A program made the translations under genes and the position numbers. The notes under the pieces are model-generated. The model worked only from the letters and a program-made list of their open reading frames with translations. It had not been told where the DNA came from and made no database searches. This document shows positions 48,711 through 58,928 of a stretch of 64,000 bases of DNA, piece by piece (position 1 is the first letter of the stretch; every line of letters begins with the position of its first letter). Source of the stretch: Planktomarina sp. (GTDB taxonomy: Bacteria > Pseudomonadota > Alphaproteobacteria > Rhodobacterales > Rhodobacteraceae); assembly GCA_020629235.1 (NCBI GenBank), contig JAHDDS010000001.1, forward strand, positions 52,836-116,835, in the 5' to 3' direction.

Positions 48711-49022
48711 GGTTACCCCTTTTGGTATTTTGGTTCACGAATTCGACAGATTTTAGCGGGTATTGTAAGAAATGTAATGGCCAAAATGCACGTGTTTTCG
48801 ATCCAATGAAAATCCATAAATATCTGTTATATATAGAAAAAACTCGCTTTCGGCGACCAAGCTGCAGCAAGTCTGATCACACCGTCATCTCAAAACTGAC
48901 GCGTTTTTCCATGATTTCCCGTTTTATGTGCCACGGCGTTCCATGCTAGCACCCTTATAGTTGAGTTGGGGCGCGTGTCGTTACAGCCTCTGGTTGGACA
49001 AAAAGCAAAGGAGTTTGCATCG

Positions 49023-49385
49023 ATGAAACATCCAGTAGATGTGCATGTGGGCAAACGGATCAGACATCGTCGGTGGTTGGTGGGGATGACCCAGCAGCAG
49101 TTGGCGGAACAGGTTGGGATCAAATTCCAGCAGATCCAAAAGTATGAAACCGGTATGAACCGGGTCAGTGCGTCCCGTCTTTGGGATATCTCTGAAGTGT
49201 TGCAAGTTCCGGTCAGTTTCTTCTTCGAAGGTTTGAATGCGGCCAATGGCGCGCAAGACGAAACTTCCAAGGACCTGCTGGCGGACAAGGAGGCGTTGGA
49301 ACTGGTGCGGTCGTACTATTCCATGCCGGAAAACCAGCGTAAACGCTTGTTTGAATTGGCGCGGGTCCTCAGCGACGCGGCCTGA
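49023..49385 (+). CDS. XRE-family helix-turn-helix regulator
   Basis: VGKRIRHRRWLVGMTQQQLAEQVGIKFQQIQKYETGMNRVSASRLWDISEVLQVPVSFFFEG; AAAGGAG RBS. Confidence 0.93.
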   Translation: MKHPVDVHVGKRIRHRRWLVGMTQQQLAEQVGIKFQQIQKYETGMNRVSASRLWDISEVLQVPVSFFFEGLNAANGAQDETSKDLLADKEALELVRSYYSMPENQRKRLFELARVLSDAA

Positions 49386-49461
49386 AAAGACGGCGGGTTG
49401 CTTGACGAAGGCGACCTGTGACAACTAGGTGGGTGGTGCAGCCTTTGGATTGGAACCGCCC

Positions 49462-50271
49462 ATGGCTTTTTCCACATCAGATATTGCCCACCTGACCGCG
49501 CTTGCGTGTCAAGCGGCCGACGCCGCGGCGGTTGAAACGCTGCGGCATTTTCGTGGTGCGGATTTGTCGGCGGACAACAAACGCACCAGCGGGTTTGATC
49601 CCGTCACTGTGGCAGACCGCGCAGCCGAAGCGGCCATTCGCGCCGTGGTGGAAGACGCCCGCCCCAACGATGCGATTTTGGGGGAAGAAGAAGCGGGCAA
49701 AGCGGGCACAAGCGGTGTGCAATGGGTGATCGACCCCATTGATGGCACGCGCGGTTACATCAGTGGCACGCCGACGTGGGGCACCCTTATCGCTGTGTCT
49801 GACGATGACGGCCCCCAGATCGGCTTGGTGGACCAACCTTATATTGGCGAACGGTTCATCGGCACACCCGACGGGGCAGTCATGGTGCGCCACGGGGCAG
49901 AGATCCCCTTGGCGGTCAGCCCCACACGGGCCCTTGAAGACGCCATTTTGTTCAGCACGTTTCCCGAAGTTGGCAGCCAAGGTGAACGCACCGGCTTTGA
50001 AGCCGTGGCACAGCGCTGCAAATTGGTGCGCTTTGGGATGGATTGTTATGCCCACGCCCTGTTGGCTGCGGGCCATGTCGATCTGGTGATCGAAGCGGGA
50101 TTGGCGCCCTATGACGTGGGTGCGCCCATCGCGTTGGTGAAGGCGGCGGGCGGCATTGCCACCAATTGGGCGGGCGATGATGCGCACCACGGCGGGCAGT
50201 TGATTTTGGCCGCCACCCCAGACCTGCACCGCGCGGCCTTGGACATTTTGCGCCCCTTTGCCCATGGCTGA
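49462..50271 (+). CDS. hisN: Inositol monophosphatase family protein, probable histidinol-phosphatase
   Basis: ILGEEEAGKAGTSGVQWVIDPIDGTRGYISGTPTWGTLIA; AGLAPYDVGAPIALVKAAGG. Confidence 0.85.
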   Translation: MAFSTSDIAHLTALACQAADAAAVETLRHFRGADLSADNKRTSGFDPVTVADRAAEAAIRAVVEDARPNDAILGEEEAGKAGTSGVQWVIDPIDGTRGYISGTPTWGTLIAVSDDDGPQIGLVDQPYIGERFIGTPDGAVMVRHGAEIPLAVSPTRALEDAILFSTFPEVGSQGERTGFEAVAQRCKLVRFGMDCYAHALLAAGHVDLVIEAGLAPYDVGAPIALVKAAGGIATNWAGDDAHHGGQLILAATPDLHRAALDILRPFAHG

Positions 50272-51610
50272 TTTGCTGATCCAAAATGCGGATGCCCTGG
50301 TGACGATGGATCAGACCCGCCGGGTTCTGCGCGGGGCGGATGTGTTGATCCGGGGCAATCTGATCGTGGGCGTGGGTGTCGGACTGCAAGCACCTGGGGC
50401 CGATATTTTGAACGCAGCGGGCTGCGTTGTGACGCCCGGCTTGGTGAACACGCACCATCACATGTATCAAACCCTGACCCGCGCGGTGCCTGCGGCCCAG
50501 GATGCGTCCCTGTTTGGATGGTTGCAGACCCTGTACCCCATTTGGGCGCAGATGAACGCCCAGGATGTGGAAGTTGCCACCTCGGTCGCTATGGCGGAAT
50601 TGGCGCTGTCGGGGTGCACGCTGACGTCCGATCATCTGTATCTGTTTCCAGGCGGCACCCGGCTGGAAGACACCTTCGCCGCTGCTGCCGACATCGGCAT
50701 TCGCTTCCATGCCACGCGCGGGGCCATGTCCATCGGTGAAAGCGCGGGCGGCTTGCCCCCCGACAGCCTGGTGGAGGCGGAACCCGCGATCCTGGAAGAC
50801 ATGATCCGCGTGATCGACGGGTGGCACGATGCCAGCTTCGGCGCGATGCTGCGTGTGGGCGTGGCCCCGTGCAGCCCGTTTTCCGTCAGCCGCGAATTGA
50901 TGCGCGATGCCGCCGTCTTGGCCCGCGACAAAGGCGTGATGATGCATACGCATCTGGCGGAAAATGACGAAGACGTGGCCTATTCCCTGGAAAAATTCGG
51001 ATGCCGCCCGGGGGAATATGCCCAGGATCTAGGATGGGTGGGCGACGACGTTTGGCACGCCCACTGCGTCAAGTTGGACGGTGCGGAAATTGACCTGTTT
51101 GCCCACACCCGCACGGGTGTGGCGCACTGTCCGTGTTCCAATTGCCGCTTGGCATCGGGCATCGCCCCCGTGCGGGCCATGCGGGACGCAGGCGTGCCGG
51201 TGGGCTTGGGTGTCGATGGATCGGCCAGCAACGATCGCGGCAACCTGATGGCCGAAACGCGCCAAGCCATGTTGCTGCAACGGGTGTCCCAAGGCCCCGG
51301 TGCCATGTCCGCGATGGAAGCGCTGGAAATCGCCACCTTGGGCGGGGCGCAGGTGCTGGGGCGCGGCGATGATTGCGGATCCATCGAAGTGGGAAAATGC
51401 GCCGACCTTGTCCTTTGGGACGTGTCAGACATAGAAAGTGCGGGGTCATGGGACCCAGCCGCGCTGGCCTTGGCGGGGCCGGATCGGGCGCGCGATGTGT
51501 TCGTGAATGGCCAGCTGATTGTCAACGACGGCCAATTGGTCCGGGTGGATCAGCGCGGCTTGGCGGCCCGCCAAACCGCAAATCTGCACGCACTGATGGA
51601 CCGGGTTTAA
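50258..51610 (+). CDS. Amidohydrolase, probable 8-oxoguanine deaminase
   Basis: TPGLVNTHHHMYQTLTRAVP, MHTHLAENDEDVAYSLEKFGCRPGEYAQDLGWVGDDVWHAHCVKL, GVDGSASNDRGNL. Confidence 0.88.
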   Translation: MPMADLLIQNADALVTMDQTRRVLRGADVLIRGNLIVGVGVGLQAPGADILNAAGCVVTPGLVNTHHHMYQTLTRAVPAAQDASLFGWLQTLYPIWAQMNAQDVEVATSVAMAELALSGCTLTSDHLYLFPGGTRLEDTFAAAADIGIRFHATRGAMSIGESAGGLPPDSLVEAEPAILEDMIRVIDGWHDASFGAMLRVGVAPCSPFSVSRELMRDAAVLARDKGVMMHTHLAENDEDVAYSLEKFGCRPGEYAQDLGWVGDDVWHAHCVKLDGAEIDLFAHTRTGVAHCPCSNCRLASGIAPVRAMRDAGVPVGLGVDGSASNDRGNLMAETRQAMLLQRVSQGPGAMSAMEALEIATLGGAQVLGRGDDCGSIEVGKCADLVLWDVSDIESAGSWDPAALALAGPDRARDVFVNGQLIVNDGQLVRVDQRGLAARQTANLHALMDRV

Positions 51611-53307
51611 CCGCGCAACGCCTCCCAAAAAATCTTGGGAATTTTCAGCCAACTGGGGCGGTGTTGAAACGCGGTCAACAGCCGCCCCAAAGCATGTGCC
51701 CGTTTGTTGGTGATGAACCAAGGCGGACGCGGCAACAGACTGAAATCGCCCGACAAAATGCCGCGCGGGAAGGGGCGGAAGGGCGCTTCGATCACCGCGC
51801 GTTCTGCTTGGGCAATCATAAAGGTGTTGTGCACTTGCCCGATGCCCGATTGCACGTCGTCCAACCTGTGGCCGGGGAATGCGCCCCAGGGTGTTACAGT
51901 TAACAAAAAACCCACCCCAGCCCATGTGTTCACGGCAATGCAGCCGTATTTGAAATCAGCCAACAGGGCGTCAAACCGGTCGCGCCCCATGGCGCGGATG
52001 GTGGCGGGGTGGATGATGATGTTGCCCCCCAATGTGCCGTACAGCGTGTCGTTGGCCCACGCGATGGCGGCCTTCAGAAATCCTTCTGCATCGCTGTGGG
52101 CCATGCGGTGCAACGACAGGGCGGGGGCGAAAACCTCTGCCCGTGTCAGGGCCGGGGGCGTGGTTGGGGCAAGGATGCAATCGGGGGCATCGCCGCGATT
52201 GATGGGGGTTGCGGTTTCGGCCGCCATTTCAAATTCTGTGCAGCGATCTTGCGCGCCGGGATAGTACGCGGGCCGCTGGTTTTGGGCGATGGTCTTGGTG
52301 ATGGCCGTCACAAGCGGGTCGGTTTTGTCCCAGCCATCTGGCACGACCAAGACCTGACAGGCGATGCAGTTGAACCCGGAATTGTGCAGCTTTTGCGTTG
52401 CGATGTTTTCGGCTTGAAACGCGATGTCCGCGTCAGACCACGGCCCCGGCACAACGATGGTGGGGCACACCGCCCCCAGTTCCGACGTCATGGGCCGGGG
52501 ATTTTTGGGGGTGCCAGCCGCCTTGTTGGCCGCACCTTCCGGCCCGGTTCCCCAAACAATCGCATCGTGGGTCGCCCCTGCGCCGGTGATATGCAGTGTT
52601 TCCACCAGCGGGTGGTCGCACAGCCAGGCCCCAAGATCGCCGCCACCCCGGACGATGCGCAGGGCATCGACGTCGATCAACGGCTTCAATGCAGCTTCCA
52701 GAAACGGGGCAAGATAGGCGTTGACCGGGTTCATTTTAAGGATCACCACCTCATCTTCTGCGAACAGTTTTTGAAACACATCCAAAGGCGGGATGGCGGC
52801 GATATTGCCCGCCCCCAACACCAAAGCCACTTTGCCCTGTCGCGTTGCGCGCTCGGCTTTCAACGGGGCCGCAATCTGGTGCGGCACATCTTGGGCCGTC
52901 ACGGCAGGGTCCATCCACACGTCTGCTGTCACACCGGACAGCAACAGCCGGTCCCACAGGGTGTAGGGCAGCACTTTCACCGCCTGTTGCCCATGGGCCA
53001 AAGTGCGTTGGGGCAGGGTCAGGGTCCCGTTCTGGGCCCTGCGCAGGGTGGCCATCAAATTGTTGCAGGTGGACATCACGGCATAGGGGCCAGACAACCA
53101 TTCTTCCCCCGCCAACGGGCCGTCCGGGTCCAAACCCTTGGCCTGTGCCGCGGCCCGGGCCCAATCCTGGGCGATGGGGGCCAGGGCGTCCTTGATCTGT
53201 TCCAAAAGGGTGATGCGGTCGGGGATGGGCGTCTGGGCCCAGGCATGTTTGGCGCGGTCCAGGGTGGCCAAATCTGCGTCGACGGCTGCATGGTTTTCCT
53301 GGGTCAT
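51607..53307 (-). CDS. Divergent aldehyde dehydrogenase superfamily protein
   Basis: ALVLGAGNIAAIPPLDVFQKLF, TSELGAVCPTIVVPG, NSGFNCIACQ catalytic Cys region; 566 aa with C-terminal extension. Confidence 0.85.
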   Translation of the reverse strand: MTQENHAAVDADLATLDRAKHAWAQTPIPDRITLLEQIKDALAPIAQDWARAAAQAKGLDPDGPLAGEEWLSGPYAVMSTCNNLMATLRRAQNGTLTLPQRTLAHGQQAVKVLPYTLWDRLLLSGVTADVWMDPAVTAQDVPHQIAAPLKAERATRQGKVALVLGAGNIAAIPPLDVFQKLFAEDEVVILKMNPVNAYLAPFLEAALKPLIDVDALRIVRGGGDLGAWLCDHPLVETLHITGAGATHDAIVWGTGPEGAANKAAGTPKNPRPMTSELGAVCPTIVVPGPWSDADIAFQAENIATQKLHNSGFNCIACQVLVVPDGWDKTDPLVTAITKTIAQNQRPAYYPGAQDRCTEFEMAAETATPINRGDAPDCILAPTTPPALTRAEVFAPALSLHRMAHSDAEGFLKAAIAWANDTLYGTLGGNIIIHPATIRAMGRDRFDALLADFKYGCIAVNTWAGVGFLLTVTPWGAFPGHRLDDVQSGIGQVHNTFMIAQAERAVIEAPFRPFPRGILSGDFSLLPRPPWFITNKRAHALGRLLTAFQHRPSWLKIPKIFWEALRG

Positions 53308-54596
53308 GGTTGCACCCTTTGGCCCGCGACCCAGACATCAGCGATGGCCCGATCATCCCCCATCATGATTGTGGGGAAGGTGGCGTCCCAGATATCGCCC
53401 GCCCGCGCAGCCCGCTGCGCGATGGCCGGGGTGGATGCCAAATCCAGGACAGCCAAGTCAGCCTCATACCCCGGTGCCAGGGTGCCGATCTTGTCGCCCA
53501 CGTGCAACGTGCGCGCGCCGCCTGCGGTGGCCAGCCAAAGCAATTGCATCGGGTGCAGGGCGGTCTGATCGCGCAGCATCGCGATCTCGTAACAGGCGGC
53601 CATGGTGCGCAGCATCGAAAAACTGGACCCGCCGCCTGTGTCTGTGCCCAGCCCAATTCCAACACCGCGGCCTGCCAAACCCGACACATCGCACAGGCCC
53701 GACCCGATAAAGCTGTTGGACGTGGGGCAGTGGGCAATCGCAGCCCCCGCATCGGACAAAGCGCCGATTTCGCGATCGGTCAGGTGGATGGCATGGCCAT
53801 AAACCCCGCGCGCGCCCAACAGCCCGAATTTTTCATACACAGACAGGTAATCGGGGGCATCTGGGAACAGCTTGGCCATCCATGCCAGTTCTTGCGTCTG
53901 TTCGGACAAATGGGTTTGCATCAGGCAGTCCGGGTGGTCCCGCCACAACGCACCAAGGGCGTCCATCTGATCGGGCGTTGACGTGGGCGCAAAGCGCGGT
54001 GTGATCACGTAAGACAAACGATCCACCCCGTGCCAGCGTTTCAGCAGCGCCAAACTTTCGTCATAGGCGCGGGTGGCCGTGTCGCACAGCCCGTCTGGGG
54101 CGTTGCGGTCCATGCATGTTTTGCCCGCAAAGGCGCGCAAGCTTCGGTCTTGGGCGGCCTGCATGAACGCCGTCACAGACGCGGGCGCACTGGTGGCAAA
54201 GCTGCACATGGTGGTGATGCCGTGGGACAGGGCCAAATCGCAGTAAACCCCAGCAATTTCAGCGCCATAGCTTGGGTCAGCCAGGCGCATTTCTTCGGGG
54301 AAGGTGAAGGTGTTCAACCAGTCCACCAAAGTCTTGCCCCAACTGTTGACGATCCCGGTTTGTGGGTAATGGACATGGGTGTCCACAAAGCCGGGCAGGA
54401 TTAAATGCGCCCCGTAATCCAGCGTTTCGGCATCGGGATGGCGCGCCGCCAAGTCCGCGCCGTCCCCCACTTCTGTGATCGTGCCATTTTCCAACAGCAC
54501 CCCGCCTTGGGTGGTGTGGGTGTACGCGTCCTGCCAGGGGGTGGAAAACGGGTCCGCCCGCCAGGTCAAGGTTTGTCCCTTCAGCAGAGTTTTCAC
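53304..54596 (-). CDS. guaD: Guanine deaminase, GTG start
   Basis: LILPGFVDTHVHYPQTGIVNSWGKTLVDWLNTFTFPEE, QTHLSEQTQELAW, LGTDTGGGSSFSML; start moved inward from the 568-aa ORF. Confidence 0.92.
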   Translation of the reverse strand: MKTLLKGQTLTWRADPFSTPWQDAYTHTTQGGVLLENGTITEVGDGADLAARHPDAETLDYGAHLILPGFVDTHVHYPQTGIVNSWGKTLVDWLNTFTFPEEMRLADPSYGAEIAGVYCDLALSHGITTMCSFATSAPASVTAFMQAAQDRSLRAFAGKTCMDRNAPDGLCDTATRAYDESLALLKRWHGVDRLSYVITPRFAPTSTPDQMDALGALWRDHPDCLMQTHLSEQTQELAWMAKLFPDAPDYLSVYEKFGLLGARGVYGHAIHLTDREIGALSDAGAAIAHCPTSNSFIGSGLCDVSGLAGRGVGIGLGTDTGGGSSFSMLRTMAACYEIAMLRDQTALHPMQLLWLATAGGARTLHVGDKIGTLAPGYEADLAVLDLASTPAIAQRAARAGDIWDATFPTIMMGDDRAIADVWVAGQRVQP

Positions 54597-54663
54597 AGAA
54601 TGTCCCCGTTTTGCCGTGCGGTTCACCTTGTCACGGTCGGGGGGGGGCCGTAAATCCTCTTGT

Positions 54664-56028
54664 ATGTTGGACACGCCCCAAGACCCGCAGATCGACCTGG
54701 AACCCACCCGAACCGCTGATGTTTTGGCCGCGGTCACGGCGCGGGACGCGCCTGCTTTGCACAGGCTTTTGGACCCATTGCACCCGGCCGACGTGGCGGA
54801 TTTGTTGGAACAGATTTCTGACGTGCAGCGCGGCGAACTGATGGCCCTGTGGCAGGGGGCCATCGACGGCGAAGTGCTGTCAGAATTGGACGAAAGCATC
54901 CGCGAAGATGTGATCGACGCCATGGAACCGGCGGCCCTGGCCGAAGCTGTGCGGGACCTGGAATCCGACGACGTTGTGGATCTTGTGGAAGATTTGGACG
55001 CCGCGCGCACCGAAGCCGTTCTGGACGCGTTGAATGATGCCGACCGGGCGGTGGTGGAACAATCGCTGTCTTATCCCGAAGATTCTGCTGGGCGTCTGAT
55101 GCAGCGCGAAGTGGTGATGGCCCCGGAACACTGGACCGTGGGCCAAGCCATCGATCATTTGCGCACCCAAGATGATCTGCCGGAACAGTTTTACCACCTG
55201 ATCTTGGTGGACCCCCGCCTGAAACCCACCGGATATGTCAGCCTTGGCCGCTTGCTGGGGTCCAAGCGGGACGTGGAATTGGCCGGGTTGTCCGAAGACG
55301 GGTTTCGCACTTTCCAGGCCGAAGCCCCGGAAGAGGACGTGGCCTATCAATTCAACCAATATCACCTGATCAGTGCGCCGGTCGTGGACCACAACGAACG
55401 CTTGGTGGGGGTGATCACCATCGATGACGCCATGATCGTTTTGGACGAAGAACACGAAGAAGACATCTTGCGCTTGGCGGGGGTCGGCGAAGGGTCTTTG
55501 ACCGACCGTGTGGTGGAAACCACCAAGCGACGCTTTCCTTGGTTGGCCGTCAACTTGGTGACGGCCATTTTGGCGTCCATGGTGATTGCCCTGTTTGAAG
55601 ACACGATCGCCACCGTCGTGGCCTTGGCCGTGCTGATGCCCATCGTCGCGTCCATGGGCGGCAATGCAGGCACGCAGTCGTTGACCGTGGCGGTCCGGTC
55701 CATCGCCACCAAGGACTTGACCACCGCAAACGTCTGGCGCGTGATCCGCCGAGAGGTGTTGGTGGGACTGGTAAACGGGCTGGCGTTTGCCATCATTATC
55801 GCCATCGTCGGTGTGATCTGGTTTGGCAGCCCAGTTCTGGGCATCGTGCTGTTCTTGGCCATGGTCATCAACATGGTGGTGGCGGGGCTTGCAGGCACTG
55901 TGATCCCGGTGATCTTGGATAAGTTGAAAATCGACCCGGCCTTGGCGTCGGGGGCGTTTGTCACCACGGTCACGGACATCGTCGGCTTCTTTGCCTTCCT
56001 GGGATTGGCCGCGGTGATGTTGTTATGA
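54664..56028 (+). CDS. mgtE: Magnesium transporter MgtE
   Basis: MgtE_N repeats, tandem CBS domains, PIVASMGGNAGTQSLTVAVR. Confidence 0.97.
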   Translation: MLDTPQDPQIDLEPTRTADVLAAVTARDAPALHRLLDPLHPADVADLLEQISDVQRGELMALWQGAIDGEVLSELDESIREDVIDAMEPAALAEAVRDLESDDVVDLVEDLDAARTEAVLDALNDADRAVVEQSLSYPEDSAGRLMQREVVMAPEHWTVGQAIDHLRTQDDLPEQFYHLILVDPRLKPTGYVSLGRLLGSKRDVELAGLSEDGFRTFQAEAPEEDVAYQFNQYHLISAPVVDHNERLVGVITIDDAMIVLDEEHEEDILRLAGVGEGSLTDRVVETTKRRFPWLAVNLVTAILASMVIALFEDTIATVVALAVLMPIVASMGGNAGTQSLTVAVRSIATKDLTTANVWRVIRREVLVGLVNGLAFAIIIAIVGVIWFGSPVLGIVLFLAMVINMVVAGLAGTVIPVILDKLKIDPALASGAFVTTVTDIVGFFAFLGLAAVMLL

Positions 56029-56585
56029 CTTTGGAAAATCGAAAGTCAGCGGCGCGTCAGGCGGCATTCATTCGCCGTAAAGTTGCATTTACCGAACAAA
56101 TGCCCGGCGCCTGTGGAAAACTGTCAGAGGTGTTGGCAGGGCATCGCGGCGTCCCGTTGGCAGGCTTCATGCCCATCAACACCGAAATCGACCCCAGGCC
56201 CGCCATGGCGGAAGCGGCGGCCCACGGCCCCGTGGGTGTGCCCGTCATTCAGGCGGCAGCAACGCCTTTGGACTTTGCCCAGTGGACGCCCGATACGGCC
56301 ATGGTGGACGGGGCGTTCAAGGCCAAAATCCCCGCGCAAATTACGTGGATGGTGCCCGAAATTGTCATCGTGCCGTTGGTGGCGTTCGACCTGGCGGGTG
56401 GCCGACTGGGGTACGGCGGTGGATTTTATGACCGAACCTTGGAAGGTTTGCGGGCGCGGGGGCCGGTCTTGGCCATCGGCTTTGCTTTCGATGCGCAACA
56501 GGCCGAAGACTTGCCGCTGGAACCCACCGATCAACCCTTGGACATGGTGGTGACGGAAACCCGCGTCTTGGACATTCCGCGATGA
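56025..56585 (+). CDS. 5-formyltetrahydrofolate cyclo-ligase
   Basis: VPLVAFDLAGGRLGYGGGFYDRTL. Confidence 0.94.
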   Translation: MTLENRKSAARQAAFIRRKVAFTEQMPGACGKLSEVLAGHRGVPLAGFMPINTEIDPRPAMAEAAAHGPVGVPVIQAAATPLDFAQWTPDTAMVDGAFKAKIPAQITWMVPEIVIVPLVAFDLAGGRLGYGGGFYDRTLEGLRARGPVLAIGFAFDAQQAEDLPLEPTDQPLDMVVTETRVLDIPR

Positions 56586-57046
56586 CGCACCGCCATTCGT
56601 TTCACAGCCGCATCCAGTGGACGGGCAACACTGGACAAGGCAACGCGACCTATCACGGGTATGACCGATTGTGGCGTGTGGCGACCGACGGCAAACCGGT
56701 GATCGAATGTTCCAACGATCCGCTGTTGGGTGGGGATCCGTCGCTGCACAACCCAGAAGACCTGCTGATCAACGCGGTCGCGGCGTGCCATATGCTGTGG
56801 TATTTGCACTTGGCGTTTGAAGCGGGTGTGCGGGTGACAGCCTATGAAGATACGCCAGAAGGCATCGGCGAATCTGAACCTTCGGGTGCGGGCCGGTTTG
56901 TCAAAGCGATCCTGCGGCCGCAAATCACCTTGGGTCCAGGCATGGACGTGGTCCAGGCCGATGCTGTGCACGGGCGCATCCATGGAGTGTGTTTTATCGC
57001 CCGGTCGGTCAATTTTCCCATCGAAATTCAAGCCACCTATCTTTGA
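56582..57046 (+). CDS. OsmC-family protein
   Basis: NPEDLLINAVAACHMLWYLHLAFEAGVRV catalytic Cys region. Confidence 0.9.
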   Translation: MTHRHSFHSRIQWTGNTGQGNATYHGYDRLWRVATDGKPVIECSNDPLLGGDPSLHNPEDLLINAVAACHMLWYLHLAFEAGVRVTAYEDTPEGIGESEPSGAGRFVKAILRPQITLGPGMDVVQADAVHGRIHGVCFIARSVNFPIEIQATYL

Positions 57047-57096
57047 CAGCCGGGGTGCGGATTGCATCACAGCGGTGAACATCCCATACGGGGTGG

Positions 57097-57909
57097 ATGA
57101 AAATTCTGTATCTTGGCGATGTTGTGGGGCGGTCCGGGCGCGATGCCATCGCACAGCGCTTGCCCGCGCTGCGTGACCGTTTGAAATTGGATTTTGTCGT
57201 GGTGAATGGGGAAAATGCCACCAGCGGTATGGGCTTGTCTGGGGCCCATGCACAGGTGATTTTGGCGGCTGGCGCTGATGTGATCACATTGGGGGACCAT
57301 GCCTTTGATCAAAAAGACATGCTCAGCTTTATTGAACAAGAACCGCGCATTGTTCGTCCTGTGAATTTTTCCAAATCCGCACCGGGGCGGGGCGCCGCGG
57401 TGTTTGAGGCAACACGCGGGCGCAAAGTGCTGGTGGCCCAAGTCCTGGGGCAGGTCTTTATGAAACGCCCGTTCGACGATCCGTTTCACCACATCGACCA
57501 AATCTTAACGCGTCATCCCCGGGGTGGCCAAGTGGCGGCCAGTTTGGTGGACATTCATTGCGAAGCCACGTCTGAAAAAATGGCCATGGGTCACTTCTGC
57601 GACGGACGCGCCAGCGTGGTGGTGGGCAGCCACACCCATGTGCCCACAGCCGACGCGATGATCTTGCCCAAAGGAACGGCGTTTCAGTCGGACGCTGGCA
57701 TGTGCGGCGATTACAATTCGGTCATCGGGATGGACAAAGCCGAACCGCTGCGCCGCTTTGTCACCGGCATGCCCAAAGGGCGCTTTGAACCTGCCAAAGG
57801 CGAAGCGACCTTGTCGGGATTATTGGTGGAAACCGACGATATGACAGGGGCTGCAAAATCCGTGCAGATGTTCCGCGACGGTGGGGCGCTTCAAGGCACC
57901 CATCCATGA
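57097..57909 (+). CDS. YmdB/TIGR00282-family metallophosphoesterase
   Basis: MKILYLGDVVGRSGRDAIAQRLPALR, NGENATSGMGLSG, GDHAFDQKDM, VVGSHTHVPTADAMIL. Confidence 0.96.
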   Translation: MKILYLGDVVGRSGRDAIAQRLPALRDRLKLDFVVVNGENATSGMGLSGAHAQVILAAGADVITLGDHAFDQKDMLSFIEQEPRIVRPVNFSKSAPGRGAAVFEATRGRKVLVAQVLGQVFMKRPFDDPFHHIDQILTRHPRGGQVAASLVDIHCEATSEKMAMGHFCDGRASVVVGSHTHVPTADAMILPKGTAFQSDAGMCGDYNSVIGMDKAEPLRRFVTGMPKGRFEPAKGEATLSGLLVETDDMTGAAKSVQMFRDGGALQGTHP

Positions 57910-58928
57910 GGGCCCTTTTGACGGCGCTGTTGTGCTTGGCTGGCACTGTCAACGCGCAAGAGACCAGCCAATTTTATCTCAAAGACTGGGATGTGGTGTG
58001 CGACAATACCCTGACGTGCCGGGCGGTTGGATACAGCGACCAAAGCGTGGATTTCACAGAATTGTCTTTGGCCTTGAAATTGACCCGCCATGCCGGACCG
58101 GAGGCTTCAGTTGCGGCGGAAATTCAGGTGCACAGCCTGTTGCCCGAAGAAATCCAAAACATCGACGCGCCCTATGATTTTGTCATTGACGGGTCGGTGG
58201 TGGCGCAGGTGGCATTGGACTTGAACAAAGCCCCTTTGCCCCAAACGGCGGTGGCGAAATTGATCGCTGCCCTGTCGAGGAACAGCCAAATTTCCCTGGA
58301 ACGCGACGGCGTGGTGCGCCGTCTGTCTGATGCGGGCAGCACAGCTGCGCTGTTGTTCATGGATGATGTTCAAGGACGGGTCGGATCCAAGTCCGCTTTG
58401 GTGCGCCCAGGCAATGCCAACGACCCCCAGGTCCGCGCTTCTTTGCCGGCCCCGGTTGTGGCACTTGGCGAAATCAAGTCAGATTTGCCTGCCAATCACG
58501 GCGTTGTTTTGGGCCGATCTGTTGACGCTGCACTGCCAATGATCCGAACAGATGAAGGGTGCAACCTGGTGCCGGTTGATGCAGCAGCTGCGGCAAAAGA
58601 AGTCTGGTCCGAACCTTTGGACGACGCCCATTTCCTTTTGATCGTTCCCTGTTGGTTGGCCGCGTACAACGCTGGCACAGCCGTGTTTTTGGTGAACACA
58701 AACAGCCCAGACGCACCGCAGCTCATCACCACCTCTGCCACATTTGTAAAGAACGGCGTCATCGACGAAATCCACAAAGGCCGCGGCCTTGGGGATTGTT
58801 TTGGGGGACGCAGCTATGTCTGGACCGGAAAGACCATGGCGCTGCAGGCGGATTGGACCACGGGGTCGTGCCGTGGGTTTCTGGGCGGCGCATGGCAGTT
58901 GCCCCGCTTTGTCAGCACAGCACATTAA
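57906..58928 (+). CDS. DUF1176 domain-containing secreted protein
   Basis: Signal peptide; FYLKDWDVVCDNTLTCRAVGY; C-terminal RGLGDCFGGRSYVWTGKTMALQ. Confidence 0.88.
   Translation: MRALLTALLCLAGTVNAQETSQFYLKDWDVVCDNTLTCRAVGYSDQSVDFTELSLALKLTRHAGPEASVAAEIQVHSLLPEEIQNIDAPYDFVIDGSVVAQVALDLNKAPLPQTAVAKLIAALSRNSQISLERDGVVRRLSDAGSTAALLFMDDVQGRVGSKSALVRPGNANDPQVRASLPAPVVALGEIKSDLPANHGVVLGRSVDAALPMIRTDEGCNLVPVDAAAAAKEVWSEPLDDAHFLLIVPCWLAAYNAGTAVFLVNTNSPDAPQLITTSATFVKNGVIDEIHKGRGLGDCFGGRSYVWTGKTMALQADWTTGSCRGFLGGAWQLPRFVSTAH

Noticed and set aside
52009-53568. 519-aa plus-strand ORF antisense to ALDH/guaD
   Set aside because: Shadow frame of two supported genes
54597-55010. N-terminal extension of the guaD ORF
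   Set aside because: Ser/Arg-rich antisense of mgtE; a GTG start at 54596 gives a normal guanine deaminase N-terminus
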